The notes beneath the pieces were generated by a model. That model did no database searches. It had not been told where the DNA came from and saw nothing but the letters and a program-made list of their open reading frames with translations. The position numbers were made by a program, and so were the translations under genes. Below, in pieces: positions 27,812 through 39,500 of a DNA stretch of 64,000 nucleotides. Positions within the stretch are counted from its first letter, which is position 1. Each line of letters begins with the position of its first letter. This DNA is from Pelodera strongyloides (taxonomy: Eukaryota; Nematoda; Chromadorea; Rhabditida; Rhabditidae), in NCBI GenBank assembly GCA_036852015.1, contig JAANDG010000041.1, forward strand, positions 310,001 through 374,000, read 5' to 3'.

Positions 27812-30800
27812 CTACAATTTGTCATATAGCCCTAATTCACTCAATTTTCCTATGATTTCTGAGTGATTACTTATTTTTTCAAAGTTGTCAGTTTCCACAT
27901 ATGCATCAACTGGTTCATCGAAATAGGTTCTGTCCGACGACTGAGTATCAGTGAGGGACATCAGTGGGTAGTCCATCTCGCTTTGCACACACAATTCTGC
28001 CATTAGCACCGACATCTGAGGACGGCCCGATAGTCCAGTACCCTGAAGTGTATTTTGTTATATACTGATAAGCAAGCTGTTTTCAAACCCTCTTATCATA
28101 GTCATGTTCATACATCGATGTGCGGCTCGTTATTTGAAATTTTTGCGGCTCAATGACGTTTCTTAGAATTTGGGATTTCCCGATATTCGGGGATTTAAAC
28201 CTACAGAGTAGGATGTCCTGGATGCCCAGTAAAGCTTTTTGGGGAGCCTTATTCAATAAGCTCATTATGTCAAAACTACGCCATAAACATGATGAAAACC
28301 CGTGCCGTCTACTGTAAAATATAAAACGGAGTTTTAAAAAAAGTAAATTTACAAACCTTTAGAAAAACGTCCAAATGCCGCCGTCCAACATAATCAACGA
28401 ATCCCTGAGCGGCGCTCATTAATGAAAAATTGACATCGTTTTTCCGCTCGTGCTCAATCTGCTCCAAAATGAACCTGAAATATTCACCATTTTCAAACGC
28501 ACGTGAGGAAAACTCTCCACAATCGAGTAACGAAATAAATGAAAGAAAAGAACAATAATGACGAATAATGAACGATTTGAGGAACATATCAGTGCGCGAA
28601 AGTTAAAGGGTCAGACTCACCAAAAAAATAAGCAGGCTTTATTTTTTTCATAAAATGCACGTTCCCCAGACAAGTTTACACGTGGGAACGTTGTTGCATA
28701 ACGTGAGCTTTCCGGCGGCATATTTACGGTCCTTTACCAGCTCGAATATCTCGTATTCTAAGACGCTATTTGTTATTTGAATGTGGTTTGTTTGCTGGCT
28801 ACATATTATTTACAAGCAATTTTTAGTCCTCGGTTTGCTAGGCAATTGCATTGTTTGCCCTATTTGTCTGATAATTGTCTGTGGCATTTGGTTTAATTGA
28901 TTATTGAACTTGGCAATTAACTGCTGAAATGAGGCATGGTCCTGCATTTCAGGGCCCGCAGAAATTCAAATAACATTGAAACGTCGAGCCGGTAAATGTC
29001 CCCAAATATGCCCCCGGAAAGTTCTTTTAAAGGAGGAGGGTCACGAGATTGAAGTGTACGATTTCTTTCTTCCTATCGACCGATGATGGTATTTGCTTCC
29101 AACAAACATTCCTTATGAAGCAAAAGCTTTTAATTAGACGGAATAAATCAATATAATGCTTGGAATTTTATCAAAATTCCTGACCGTAGCCTTTGTGTCC
29201 CGAGGGTATCTGGCTCTTATTGTATGTCTCCCGCGGGTATCTAGCTATAGTTGCACCCTTATTTTCTTATTTTGAGACCACCAGATACCCTCGGGACACA
29301 CACAATTACAAAGGCTATGGTAAGGAATTTTGATAGAATTCTAAGCATTACATTGATTTATTCCGTCTAATTAAAGCTTTTGCTTCATAAGGCATGTTTA
29401 TTGGAAGCAAATACCATCATCTATCGATAAGAAGGAAGAAATCGTACCTTAGATCTCGTGAGCCTCCTTCTTTAAGCAACAATGCTCCCACGTGAAAATG
29501 TGAAATTCTATGAAAAAAAGAAGTGAATAATATTTTTTTGTTGAGCCCGACCCTTTAAGCCACTTTATTTTAATGCATCAAAAATATGGCACTTAATCTA
29601 TAGACGCTTTTTTCAGGTACGGGCGTTTTTTGTCAAAGGGCAATAGACTCCGCTTTAAGTTTGTTTGAAGTCAGGAAACGACAAATAACTCACGTATAAA
29701 TTTGGTCCATATTTGTTGTGTTAAGTATTTCCCCGATCGCTGTTATCACTCCATCTGAGACGATGAGAAGGTAGTGGCATGTTTCGTCAATCTATAATGG
29801 CACCGGTACAAGTATAATAGATGATGCATGTTTTGTACCCGGACATAAGTCGAGGTACCACGTCTGCTATGATTTCAAACAAACCCATTTCAAATTAATA
29901 ATGGATCTGGAAAAATCCTTTAAAGTTCAAAATACCACCAGCATGTTAACTAATGTCTAACAATAAAAATACAAGCAGAGAACAACTAACGGCGAAAAAA
30001 TCAGTGAACAATTAACGAAAATCTTTAGAGAATAGTCGTTAGTAGGCCGCGACAAACAGAACTCACTTCATAGGCGTACATGTCAGGTTCAGAAGATAAG
30101 TAACACGAAGGAAAAGTGTCCCGGAAAGAGAGGTTATGGAATGTGTCCCCAATGCCACGAGTTGGTATATGAGGATCCATATTCTGCAAGAACGTTTGTT
30201 ACAAATAATTGTTTGTCACATCGCTTCTTGTGATTCGTGGACACTGCCAGAAAAAAGCAGCATTTGTGACTTGCCCTATATGAGAAATCATTAAACAACG
30301 TTCAGCGAAAGTCCTTTGAAAAAGTGAAGTATGTAAATGAATAATAATAAAACCATACGTCGACATCAATTCCTTTTAGTTTTAGGCGATCGCGTTCCTT
30401 AGGTTCGGTCAGGTTGTGCACATCATTTAAAGCTTCAATATGCGTTTTTCCAGTAGTGGAGTCCTCGGAAATGAGTAACACTCTAAAAAAAGGAAATGTA
30501 CGATGACTAACGCATTGTTGGAACAAACTAGACCATTTGATACATTTACTAGAGTTGTACCCATATTGAGCTTACATAGGCATATATATCGACCGAATGA
30601 CGTATCGATAGTTGACAAACAGACCGCGTAACGTTTCAAAAAAGCATAACGTTTCTCTTATGTTAGCCTCATAATCAGAGCTCAAAAATGTCAAACAAAA
30701 ATATGCAAAAAAGCAGATCACCTTTATAGCTCAAAAATGTCAAACAAAAATATGCAAAAAAGCAGATCACCTTTTCTAATCATTCGTTCGTTTTAGGCAA

Positions 30801-32405
30801 CTATAAGCACAACGAAAAAAAAATAGAAAAAAAATCGGATGCTATGACATAAAGCGCAAACAAAAATTACCGGGAATTACCACATGTCAAAAGATACAGC
30901 GTCTTCTTAAGAATCATCACAACGAGCGCAGAACTTCCAGCGTTTAGCTGAAATACAGGAACGTCTTCACCATTTGAAAGAAGAACAAAAGGGAATGGGG
31001 AAGTGAAGCGATTTCCAACTACAAGAACCGTAATATTTATGTACGTATGTTGTTGGTTCACTCATGGTAATTCAGAATTTTGTTGCTATATTGTGGTTGA
31101 ATGTTCATGTACCCTCGTTGTACAATTGTATTATTTATGTAAAATTATTTAACATTTTAGTTTGTGTGTTGTTTTATATGTTATGTTTCATTTTCCATGT
31201 GTATGGTGTGTGCTTTATTGCTAATAAAATGTTCAAATGTTCAATATTTTCATCTTGCACATTGCATTCTGTGATTACACCTTTCAGACTTCGTACAGGA
31301 AAAAGTGGAACAAAAAGTATAACTACCTAGAAACAAAGTACAGAAAAATAAAATAAAAATTTGAGTAAACAAGTACCTTTCGGTCGAGTTCAGCCTGCGG
31401 ACCCGTTACGTCGGTTAGTTCTATAATTTTCTTCTCTGTCAATATTTCATTTTGGTGCTTTCTGTACGTCTGTTCCATATCCCAGAAACAGGTAGTTAAA
31501 TAGTCGTGAATCTAAATACGAGATGAAAGCAAAACAAAGCATAATGTCGCTGTGATAAGTTTTAGGGACAGCTTCTTGTTAGGTAAAACTGAAGGAAACA
31601 CTAAAAATACGTACCACATAGTAGAACAAACTTACGCGAAAACCAATCAAGAATAAGATGCAATGCGTTGAAACTTACCATTTCATTTGTGTGTTGCTGA
31701 CAAGCATCCAATTTACTTGTCACCGTAAGTGTTAATAACATATAATTGGCCGCAAAATTTGCAGCATTTGGACTGTCATTGAATCCGATGAATTGACCAT
31801 ACAATCGCATATCATCCGGAGGTCTGAAAACATATTGCTGAAAAATACATAGCAAAAACATTTTGTTGTACTGGCTATTATTTAGAAAGAAAAATTAATG
31901 TATATTCGGGCACGTATTTGTACGAGGTGAGAACACTTGCAATTTGCTAATTATATGCTAATTATTCCATTTTGCCACCACACGGCTGCACTGGCATGGA
32001 ACCTGCCACCAACAGGTTTTGCGGATTCATCCAGAGAGAGAATCCTTGATTCACTGGAAATCGATGCTACTAGCGCCGCGCGTTTTACATAGTTTTCATT
32101 TGCGATTTGCTAATCCGACAAGCGATAATCAGCTACTTAAAGTCTATCCCATCTTTCAAAGTTTTATTATATTGTTAATAGTGCATAATGTTAATAGTCA
32201 TCTGTTGCCAAGCTTCATAATCTAATAATGGATTTTTTTCTTAGGATTGCTTGAAAGGAGATAGCACTTACTGAACGGCAAAGGAATAATCAAGTGTATC
32301 GCCCTTAGGCTCAGATCGGCCGGCGCGGAAATATTTCTGAGCTAGAGAAGTTCCTAGAGAGGTCCCCGCACAACGATCCACTTGATTGATAATCGAATCG
32401 TCCAT
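27812..32405 (-). CDS. tap-1: TAB1/TAP-1-like PP2C-fold pseudophosphatase
   Basis: TAB1 family proteins bind and activate the kinase TAK1 (MOM-4 in C. elegans) in Wnt and stress signalling. Exons (minus): 32405-32272, 31823-31679, 31511-31377, 30947-30871, 30482-30359, 30183-30067, 29791-29694, 28474-28357, 28217-28089, 28042-27812; total 435 aa, all phases match. PP2C landmarks: LYGQFIGFNDS (52-62) where active enzymes have a DGHGG-type motif, GSSALVVMILKKTLYLLTCGNSR (about 142-164, core strands), LLIVSDGV (252-259), and an acidic tail with DEPVDAYVETDNF, resembling the TAK1-binding C-terminus of TAB1. The DGHGG and late metal-binding Asp motifs are degenerate, as in TAB1. The ATG follows TTTTAG directly, so it may be trans-spliced. 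It is divergent from the BLTP3 gene. Confidence 0.88.
28603..29558. mobile_element. Palindromic TTAA-flanked MITE, 956 bp
   Basis: The ends read TTAAAGGGTCAGACTCACCA and, on the other strand, TTAAAGGGTCGGGCTCAACA. The arms stay complementary for most of the element; the 29040-29250 and 29270-29460 parts match almost base for base. TTAA at both ends suggests a TTAA target site, as in piggyBac-type transposons and the palindromic TTAA families of nematodes. It has no open frame of note and sits in the intron between exons 29791-29694 and 28474-28357 of tap-1, so it lies in a gene without breaking it. Confidence 0.88.
30679..30774. repeat. 49-bp direct tandem duplication in a tap-1 intron
   Basis: The sequence from AGCTCAAAAATGTCAAACAA to CAGATCACCTT occurs at 30679-30725 and again at 30728-30774, identical as far as I can read. 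It lies in the intron between exons 30947-30871 and 30482-30359, so it looks like a recent duplication without coding effect. Confidence 0.85.
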
Positions 32406-33546
32406 CTAAAATCAGTGAAAAGAATCCCAATAGGCAACATGATTAAACTGTGTGTACGATAAAATGTAACACGTTCATAAAAAAATGAAAAATTTTCATA
32501 CAACGATCTCCTACGTTTATCGCGAACAATCAGATAACAGATTCTGGGATATCAATCAATAATAAATAGGAGAGTGCAAGGAAGTGTGCCGTGATTAATA
32601 TTGCATGTCTCTTGTTTGCTTATTCTTTGGGCTTTTGCAGCACTACTTCGCTTTTCAAAGACATATTAGACTATCATCTGAGTCAGGTTTTTAGGCTTAT
32701 TGGATAATACACCACGGACACCCGGACACCACTGGACACCACTGGACACCACTGGACACCTTCAGCTAAACATGCCCAATTTCAAAGATTAGGTCGAAAT
32801 ACGGATTATCATATCATCATTAGCATGTTTACATTGTGAACTTAGATTAATAATAATTAATTGTAACAAAATACTTCATTTTCACGCAAAAGTTAAAGCG
32901 GTGTCCAATGGTGTCCAGTGGTGTCTGGGTGTCCATGGTGTTTTATCCAATAGGCCGGTTTTTATGGCAGGTGTCACAATCACAATAATCTTATTAAAAT
33001 TGCCTGGGGGCATTCGATAGCCGCGCGATGACTGGTCGCAATCTTAACGCAGCCGAACGCTCGAAAGGGAAACTTAACATTTGGTACCATTTAGAACTAA
33101 TGGAATGGGTAAAATACAAGTACATAATCTAATGGCGATCGGGTCACAGTTTTTTTTTCTTTCTTCGGGAGCGCAAGCGGGAAGCGGAAGGTGCGCCGTG
33201 GCGATTCGCGTGTTCGCGGGTGACGTGAAAGGGAGAGGAGAGCGACTGGCAGGGTGCCCCCGCATCGCGACTAGTTTCTGCGTTGCGTGCAATGGCCTTC
33301 ATCTCATGTGTTATGTTTTGTGTGGTTAGAGATCGAGAGAAGCCAGTCACTCTGACGCTCTCACCCTCTTTATTCATGCTCTTCTCTTCTGCTATTATAA
33401 CCTGAGCCCCTCAACTCCGCTTTTTTATATTTTGACGCGACTGTTCTTTCTACCGCTAGCCATTTAATCGGTCTTCCATTTTAGGCATGACTTTTTGATC
33501 TGATTATCATTTATCGATCGAGGACCAAATCGCCATATCAATTAAT
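32406..33546. promoter_or_regulatory. Shared upstream region of the divergent tap-1 and BLTP3 genes
   Basis: The two genes point away from each other from this 1.14 kb gap, so it should hold both promoters. An acceptor-like TTTTAG near 33480-33484 could be the 5' splice or trans-splice site of the BLTP3 transcript. The fold-back element at 32698-32952 is inserted here. 33130-33290 is a GC-richer patch. I cannot name any factor-binding site. Confidence 0.45.
32698..32952. mobile_element. Fold-back element with 11-bp repeats in both arms
   Basis: The ends are inverted copies beginning TATTGGATAA. Each arm then carries ACACCA-type sequence and a run of GGACACCACTG 11-mers (32720-32760 on the left; the complement at 32900-32937 on the right). 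About 130 bp of AT-rich sequence separates the arms. No coding capacity. Confidence 0.8.
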
Positions 33547-36500
33547 ATGGCGAGTATTATCAAGAATCAGCTGGTGAAGCACTTGTCCAAGTAAGTTTAT
33601 TTAAGAACTTATTTACATGATGTCATCGTTTTTACGATTGTTCGATTTCGATCTGTGAACTTCCATGACTTGAAACAGTTATCTGTATCTTCAACCATGT
33701 ATTGCTTGTTTCCTGGCTAATTATCTAAGCGTTCCCACATCAGTTCATTTCCACTCCATGCTTTGCACATTTCCTCAACGCTTCCTCCTTTTTCCTCAGA
33801 CATATCCGTTTAACGGAAACCCCACAAAAAGAGACAAATAACAAGATCGGGGGGCATGGGTTGCTCAGGACATAGACAATCATTTCACCCTTATTTACAT
33901 AACCCAAATTATGTACGTGAATATCGCGTAAATAAAGGAAAATTGGACCACGTATGCTCTATTTGTTTTAATGATCTTCAGTAAAGAATAGCTTCATTGG
34001 AAACTGCGATGATTGAGCCTTCTAATTTAATTGAACTACGTTCATTGTCTATGTCAACGAAACTGCACTTGATTACCTCTATTCAAATCTTAATTTTTCT
34101 GTTGTCCGCGCATTCTTATTGTTGGTATATGCGGCATCACTCATGATGCTTTAAAATTAAACACTAATTAGCACCGACTGTGTTGCTCGCTGCATTTTCC
34201 CACGCGGCCACATGAAATGCCCATAATATAAGTGTTCCGAGCAAATAAAAAAGATTTATACTCGTCGTTAATCGCGAAAAGAAATGACTAATAATTAAAC
34301 AGAAATTGCTATGTTTTGACATTGCGTGATTCTTGTTAGCTTTCTTCTGTGCATGTTAACAAACCAGAAGGTTACGCATGAAAGAACATTAGTGAAAAAT
34401 TACCAGTCTCAAGTATGTCTCTTAGCCCTGATGATTCTTGATCATTCCTGAGGAAATCGAGTGTTATTTTGTTCATTCCTGTTCGATGCTACTTTGTGAC
34501 AGGATCAAGCTCTGGCAAGTGTCAATTGATTGAGGTCAATAATATATGTTTATAATTTCACATTGTCTTATATGTATACTCCATTCGTTTGTATTGCCTT
34601 ACCGAGCGTTTTTGGATTTTTTTCTGGACGTTTTTGGAACTGTTTCCTAGTCATGTAGACGTCGAGCCATTTGTCATCTGGAACTCGTCGCCTAATGCGC
34701 AAAACCTCTGCGGAACAAGTCATAAGCTTTGAAAACCCTGTATTGACCCACCCTTGAACAAAAGAGCCCGATCTTGCAGCGTATATTTATTTATCATTTA
34801 CTTAACTATCCCGAAAAATATTGCCCCATGATGTTTTACATATGTGTAGATTTGAGTTTCATTAATAAGCTCATGTTAAATTAACGTAAAATCCAATAAA
34901 TAGCATGTCGATTGAGTTATGACTGTTACGATTAGTTTGTTTCACTCACGGCTCTTCGCCTAGATACTAACTCATAGAGAACCAGACGAAGCTTTGGAAT
35001 TATGTAACAGATGTTTTTGAATAAAATATTAGTAATGGAGCTAATATATTTTGACCCGATGAATGTGCGCAAATGAGATTCTTAGTTAGTTAATACGCAA
35101 GTTAAAACACTTCTTCTACTTTCCACTGTACTGTTTCTTTTTTTTGGGGAGACTGATGCATACTAATGCGTGCTATGATATTTAAGCAATAACTCTAGAA
35201 CTAACTCCTGGTAGTTCGCATAGAAATGAAATGCGCGCAAAAAAGTGGCATCGATTCTTCGTAGAATGTCTTTTTCACCATATGGCTCGACCGTTTTTAT
35301 TGTTCTGTTTGTTTTTAAACGTAGCAACTAACTGCAGCAAACACACGTATTGCAGAAAAAAAATGCAGTTTTTAGTGCAACTAACCATCTCACTTGCCTC
35401 TTATTTCTTTTCACTATTTCGCTGTTATCATCCGTAAGACTCTCTATGACTCCCTTTATCTATCTCCCCTCTCTCACACCTCTGTTCGTTTTATGGTCAG
35501 CTTATGGCTTATCAGCTACCCAAGAAGCATCATGAGCTAATTTTTCGAACTACGTTCTCAAAAGGTGTACCGAAACATGGATAGCAATGTAACATAAATG
35601 TGTGCGTATGAGGGGAACCGATACTTGGATTCTAACGCATCAATTGTAAAGTAAACTTAATATATTTCATGTTTCACCCTTTCACCGTGACTGCAAGCTC
35701 AATTTAGGTTTGCCAGAAACCTGAAACCAGAGCAAATTTCCCTGGACGTGTTGAAGGGTAAATCCGAGTTGAGAAATATCGAACTAAATGAAGAGGTGTT
35801 GACAGAGGCGAGTTGCTTTTTTCACTTGTATTGACGACTATGTACTAGTTTATACAACGCATCTAATATGAAATCGGTGAACATAAAGTTATTTACAACC
35901 AAGTGTTTTGTTAAGGTTCTGGAGCTGCCACCATGGATGCGTATAAAAAAGGCTCACTGCAACCGAGTGGCTATAAGGGTGCCATGGACAAGGCTGAAAA
36001 CAGCACCTGTGGAATTGGTGAGCTATTTTAAAAGTACAACAAACAAATTTACGAGTATGTAGAGTATCTAACTGTATCACAGATTTATTAATACAAATAT
36101 TTAAGTTGGAGTCAATGAACCAGTTTCTTGATAAATACAGTGCGCGTCATAAGTATCCGGGCACCCCCAAATCTAGTACTAAAAAGCACTTTTTGGGAAA
36201 ATCAACCATCCTACCAAATCGGGGATGGCCAAAAACCTAGTGACAAAAAAATTCAGCAAAAAATCAGAAGTTTCAGGCAAATTAGGGACAATTAGGGTAC
36301 GAAACCCCAACAAACGCGCGTCATAAGTATTGAGGCAGGGGCGAAAAAATGTGTTTCTACAAGGTCTAACGCAACCACTAAAATCAAGAATGCCCTCAAA
36401 CCAAAACAGGATGATTTTCAACATAAATAGTAATTTTTTCTTTAAATTATATTAATTTTAATTGTCCCACACTGTAAGTAAAAAAACTGAAATCCAGATT

Positions 36501-39500
36501 CCGCAAAAACCACCCACATCATCTTGTAGATCTTTTCATGGCGAGAATTTCTGTAAAAAAATTATAATTTTAGGCGTACTCCGAAGGACGGTACGGCGTC
36601 TTGAAGTTAGGCAATTGCGAAGCTTAGTTTAAGGGGTACGCTAGGGATCAAAACAGCTCATTCGAGCGCACTTCAAGACGCCGTAACTTCCTTCGGAGTA
36701 CGCCTAAAATTATAATTTTTTTACAGAAATTCTCGCCATGAAATGATCTACAAGCCCATATAAATGGTTTGTGCGAGCTCTGGATTTCATTTTTTGACTT
36801 ACAATTTGGCGTCATTAAAATTAATATAATTAAATAATTTTTTTATTCTTTTTGCTGAAAATCATTTTGTTTGGGTTTTTGGCGATGCTTGATTTAGTGG
36901 TTGCATTAGATTTCCTCCAAACCTAGTAGAAACACGATTTTTTGGGTGCCCGTATACATATGCGCTGCACTGTATATCGCCACTCATTGCGCAGCACAAT
37001 AATTTTACTAGAATGTTTGATTATTCCAGTTTATCGACGAAATCCAAGTTCAAATTGTCCTCTCGGCTGATAAGTCTCCCACGAAATCCAAAAATCCTTT
37101 GAGGTTTGTGATCTTTCTTCCTCTCAAGTTTTAAATGTGGCGTTGAAGCCATTACCTATTACAGTAAGTGAAATCATTAAACTGTGACAGACATCATCAC
37201 ATAATAATTGTATGGTTACAAAAGAGATAATAATTGAATGCTAAATAATAGTATGTTTAGTGGCTACGATACGGGTTCGTACGGGTTTGCCGATAAAATT
37301 GTTGAAGGAATGTCTTTATACGTTAACACATTGGAGATTCACTTTGATTCGGGTGTTTTCGGAGGATCTTTTATGGTAAGCAATTTCTTTTTACTCTTTC
37401 GAGATTTATTAAGACATGTAGTTTAAGATTGAGACAAACATCTATAAGCAGTTTGCTGTTTTGTCTATAGAAAAGTAGACCAAGAAAGGAGCATTCACTA
37501 ACTTCCCATTTATTTAGCTGTCTCGTCTATCAGTTGAGAGCAAAACACCAGGATGGCAGAGTGCCACCGATTTGAGGAAGACCAGATTGAGTTGTCCAAC
37601 TTCGAATAGAACATTGTTGTACAAACAGGTAACGTGTCCTTTATGAATTGCTTGTTTCATTCTACTATGTTGTTACAGCGTGTTTTTTTCTTTGTTCTTC
37701 AGCGAACCAGATTACAAGTCAAACTGGGTATATTTAGGTATCCTGGCAACTGCTGAGAATTGAAGCTTCGGCGCAAACAGATTCCCAGCAACGGAGAAAT
37801 ATAAACGCGCCATTGAGATTGATCACAAGCCACGGGAAAATTCGAATATCATTGAAGAAAAACTCCACTGGTGAGTTAAGAAATACAGCTTTTTAGCATG
37901 CGAACCACAAGAACAGAACGTAGACAAAGACAGGAGAGAGCCGCGAGGGAGCCAAGAGGATTACATTGAAAATATACGTTTCAAATCTGTTTGGGAATTC
38001 ACTGGCGTCAGCAACACAATTAGTCGTGATATATGCTGCACCATGAGTCATAAAAGAATTACTTTGTCATAACTAGAAAGCAACATTGTTATTATGTGTG
38101 TTATTGTGTTGCAGATGGATCTGTTATCCATGCACGAATAATGATGCTCCTCGAAGATATTCTTTGGGTGGCCACACTACCACAGGTAAGAAGACTACGT
38201 TTTCTTTTCGAAATGGTTCTTAATTGCAAATTTTGACCAGATGCATTTATCTCACCTTTCTTTCTATAAACTATTTGTACCTGCTCTAAACCGCGGAAAT
38301 TCAGGAACGTTTTTTTTTATTCTAATTACATTGAACACTTTAGGTCCGTTCGGCTATTGCATTCTACAGCCATATTATGAAACTAGTCAACGATGCGCAG
38401 AAAGACAGCCCACCGGTAAGTTTTCTTATTTTAATCCCTATGTTGCTTAAATTTTATGCGAGCAATCGCTGAGATGTCCTAATTTTCATAGTCTGCATTA
38501 TTGCTGGAGTTTTTTCAAGTGTATTTTCATTTATTTGAGGTGATTCCTGTGCCTGCCCGAACGCCGCAAACTTTGGCTCCGGATCCGCATATTCAGACAT
38601 CGAGTTCGACATTCAGAAAGCTTGACTTTGAGCAAACGTCTTACCATCTTCAAGTGAAGAAGATCGATCTGCATCTTTGCGACGACCAACAAGGGTCATC
38701 TGGTAGGTCACGCTACAGTTTTATAGTTTAATAAAGGTTTTGCCAGTAGCCTTTCTCACCGTGTCAACTCGAAAATGGTGTGCATTCAGGATATCCGGAA
38801 GGCTGGGACATTCAAAGCGGAGCAGTTCAAGTCACACTACATGTTTTACTCATCGATGTTTATCCAAAGACTCTTGCCACCTCTGACAGGTCAGATCTAA
38901 AATTTAAGTCAAATTTGCGCCGGCAGTGTTTTTTTTAACCTCATTGTGTTGCTTTCAATAATAAAGCACAAAAAACGTTTCTCTTAGATCTCACTGGGTA
39001 CGGTACACGTCCCCTAACACCGCAACGGGTTGGATGTCAACAAATTTGCGCCATCATTTAGCGAAGATGTGTGAGGATCTAGGTAATATTTCTGACATTT
39101 TTATGATTGTTTTCTACTCTTAAAGCAATATTTGGAGCAATGTCGGAAGCTTTGCTTTCACTATTGTCAAGCTCAGCTGTGATTATAAGCACCGGTATGA
39201 CATTTTTATTGTTCAGATGATACAACTCGGATGCGTCTGGCCAGAAGTTGGCCGGATCTGATGAGTTTCAACGTAGTTATGAGGATCTACGATCTGGTTG
39301 TCCAATGCGTTTCGGACATGTACACTAAGAAAGATGAAATGCAGATCATGTTCCAATCAGATCGAAATCTCAAGGTAACGGGTTTCTTAAATTTCTTAAT
39401 AACTACTCTGGCCCTCAACCGCGCACCCAGCCGCCTTCGCCCCCTCTTTTTGGTGTTGGCTGGGGCAATCGTTCTGTGGCTAGGTATTTCGTTGACCTTT

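Noticed and set aside
27812..32405. First reading as a calcium-channel alpha2-delta subunit
   Set aside because: After joining exons, the order of PP2C-like motifs and the TAB1-like tail fit TAP-1; no VWA MIDAS or Cache motif is present.
35231..35535. Plus-strand frames within the first BLTP3 intron
   Set aside because: They are short, hydrophobic and unlinked to the well-aligned exons 1 and 2.
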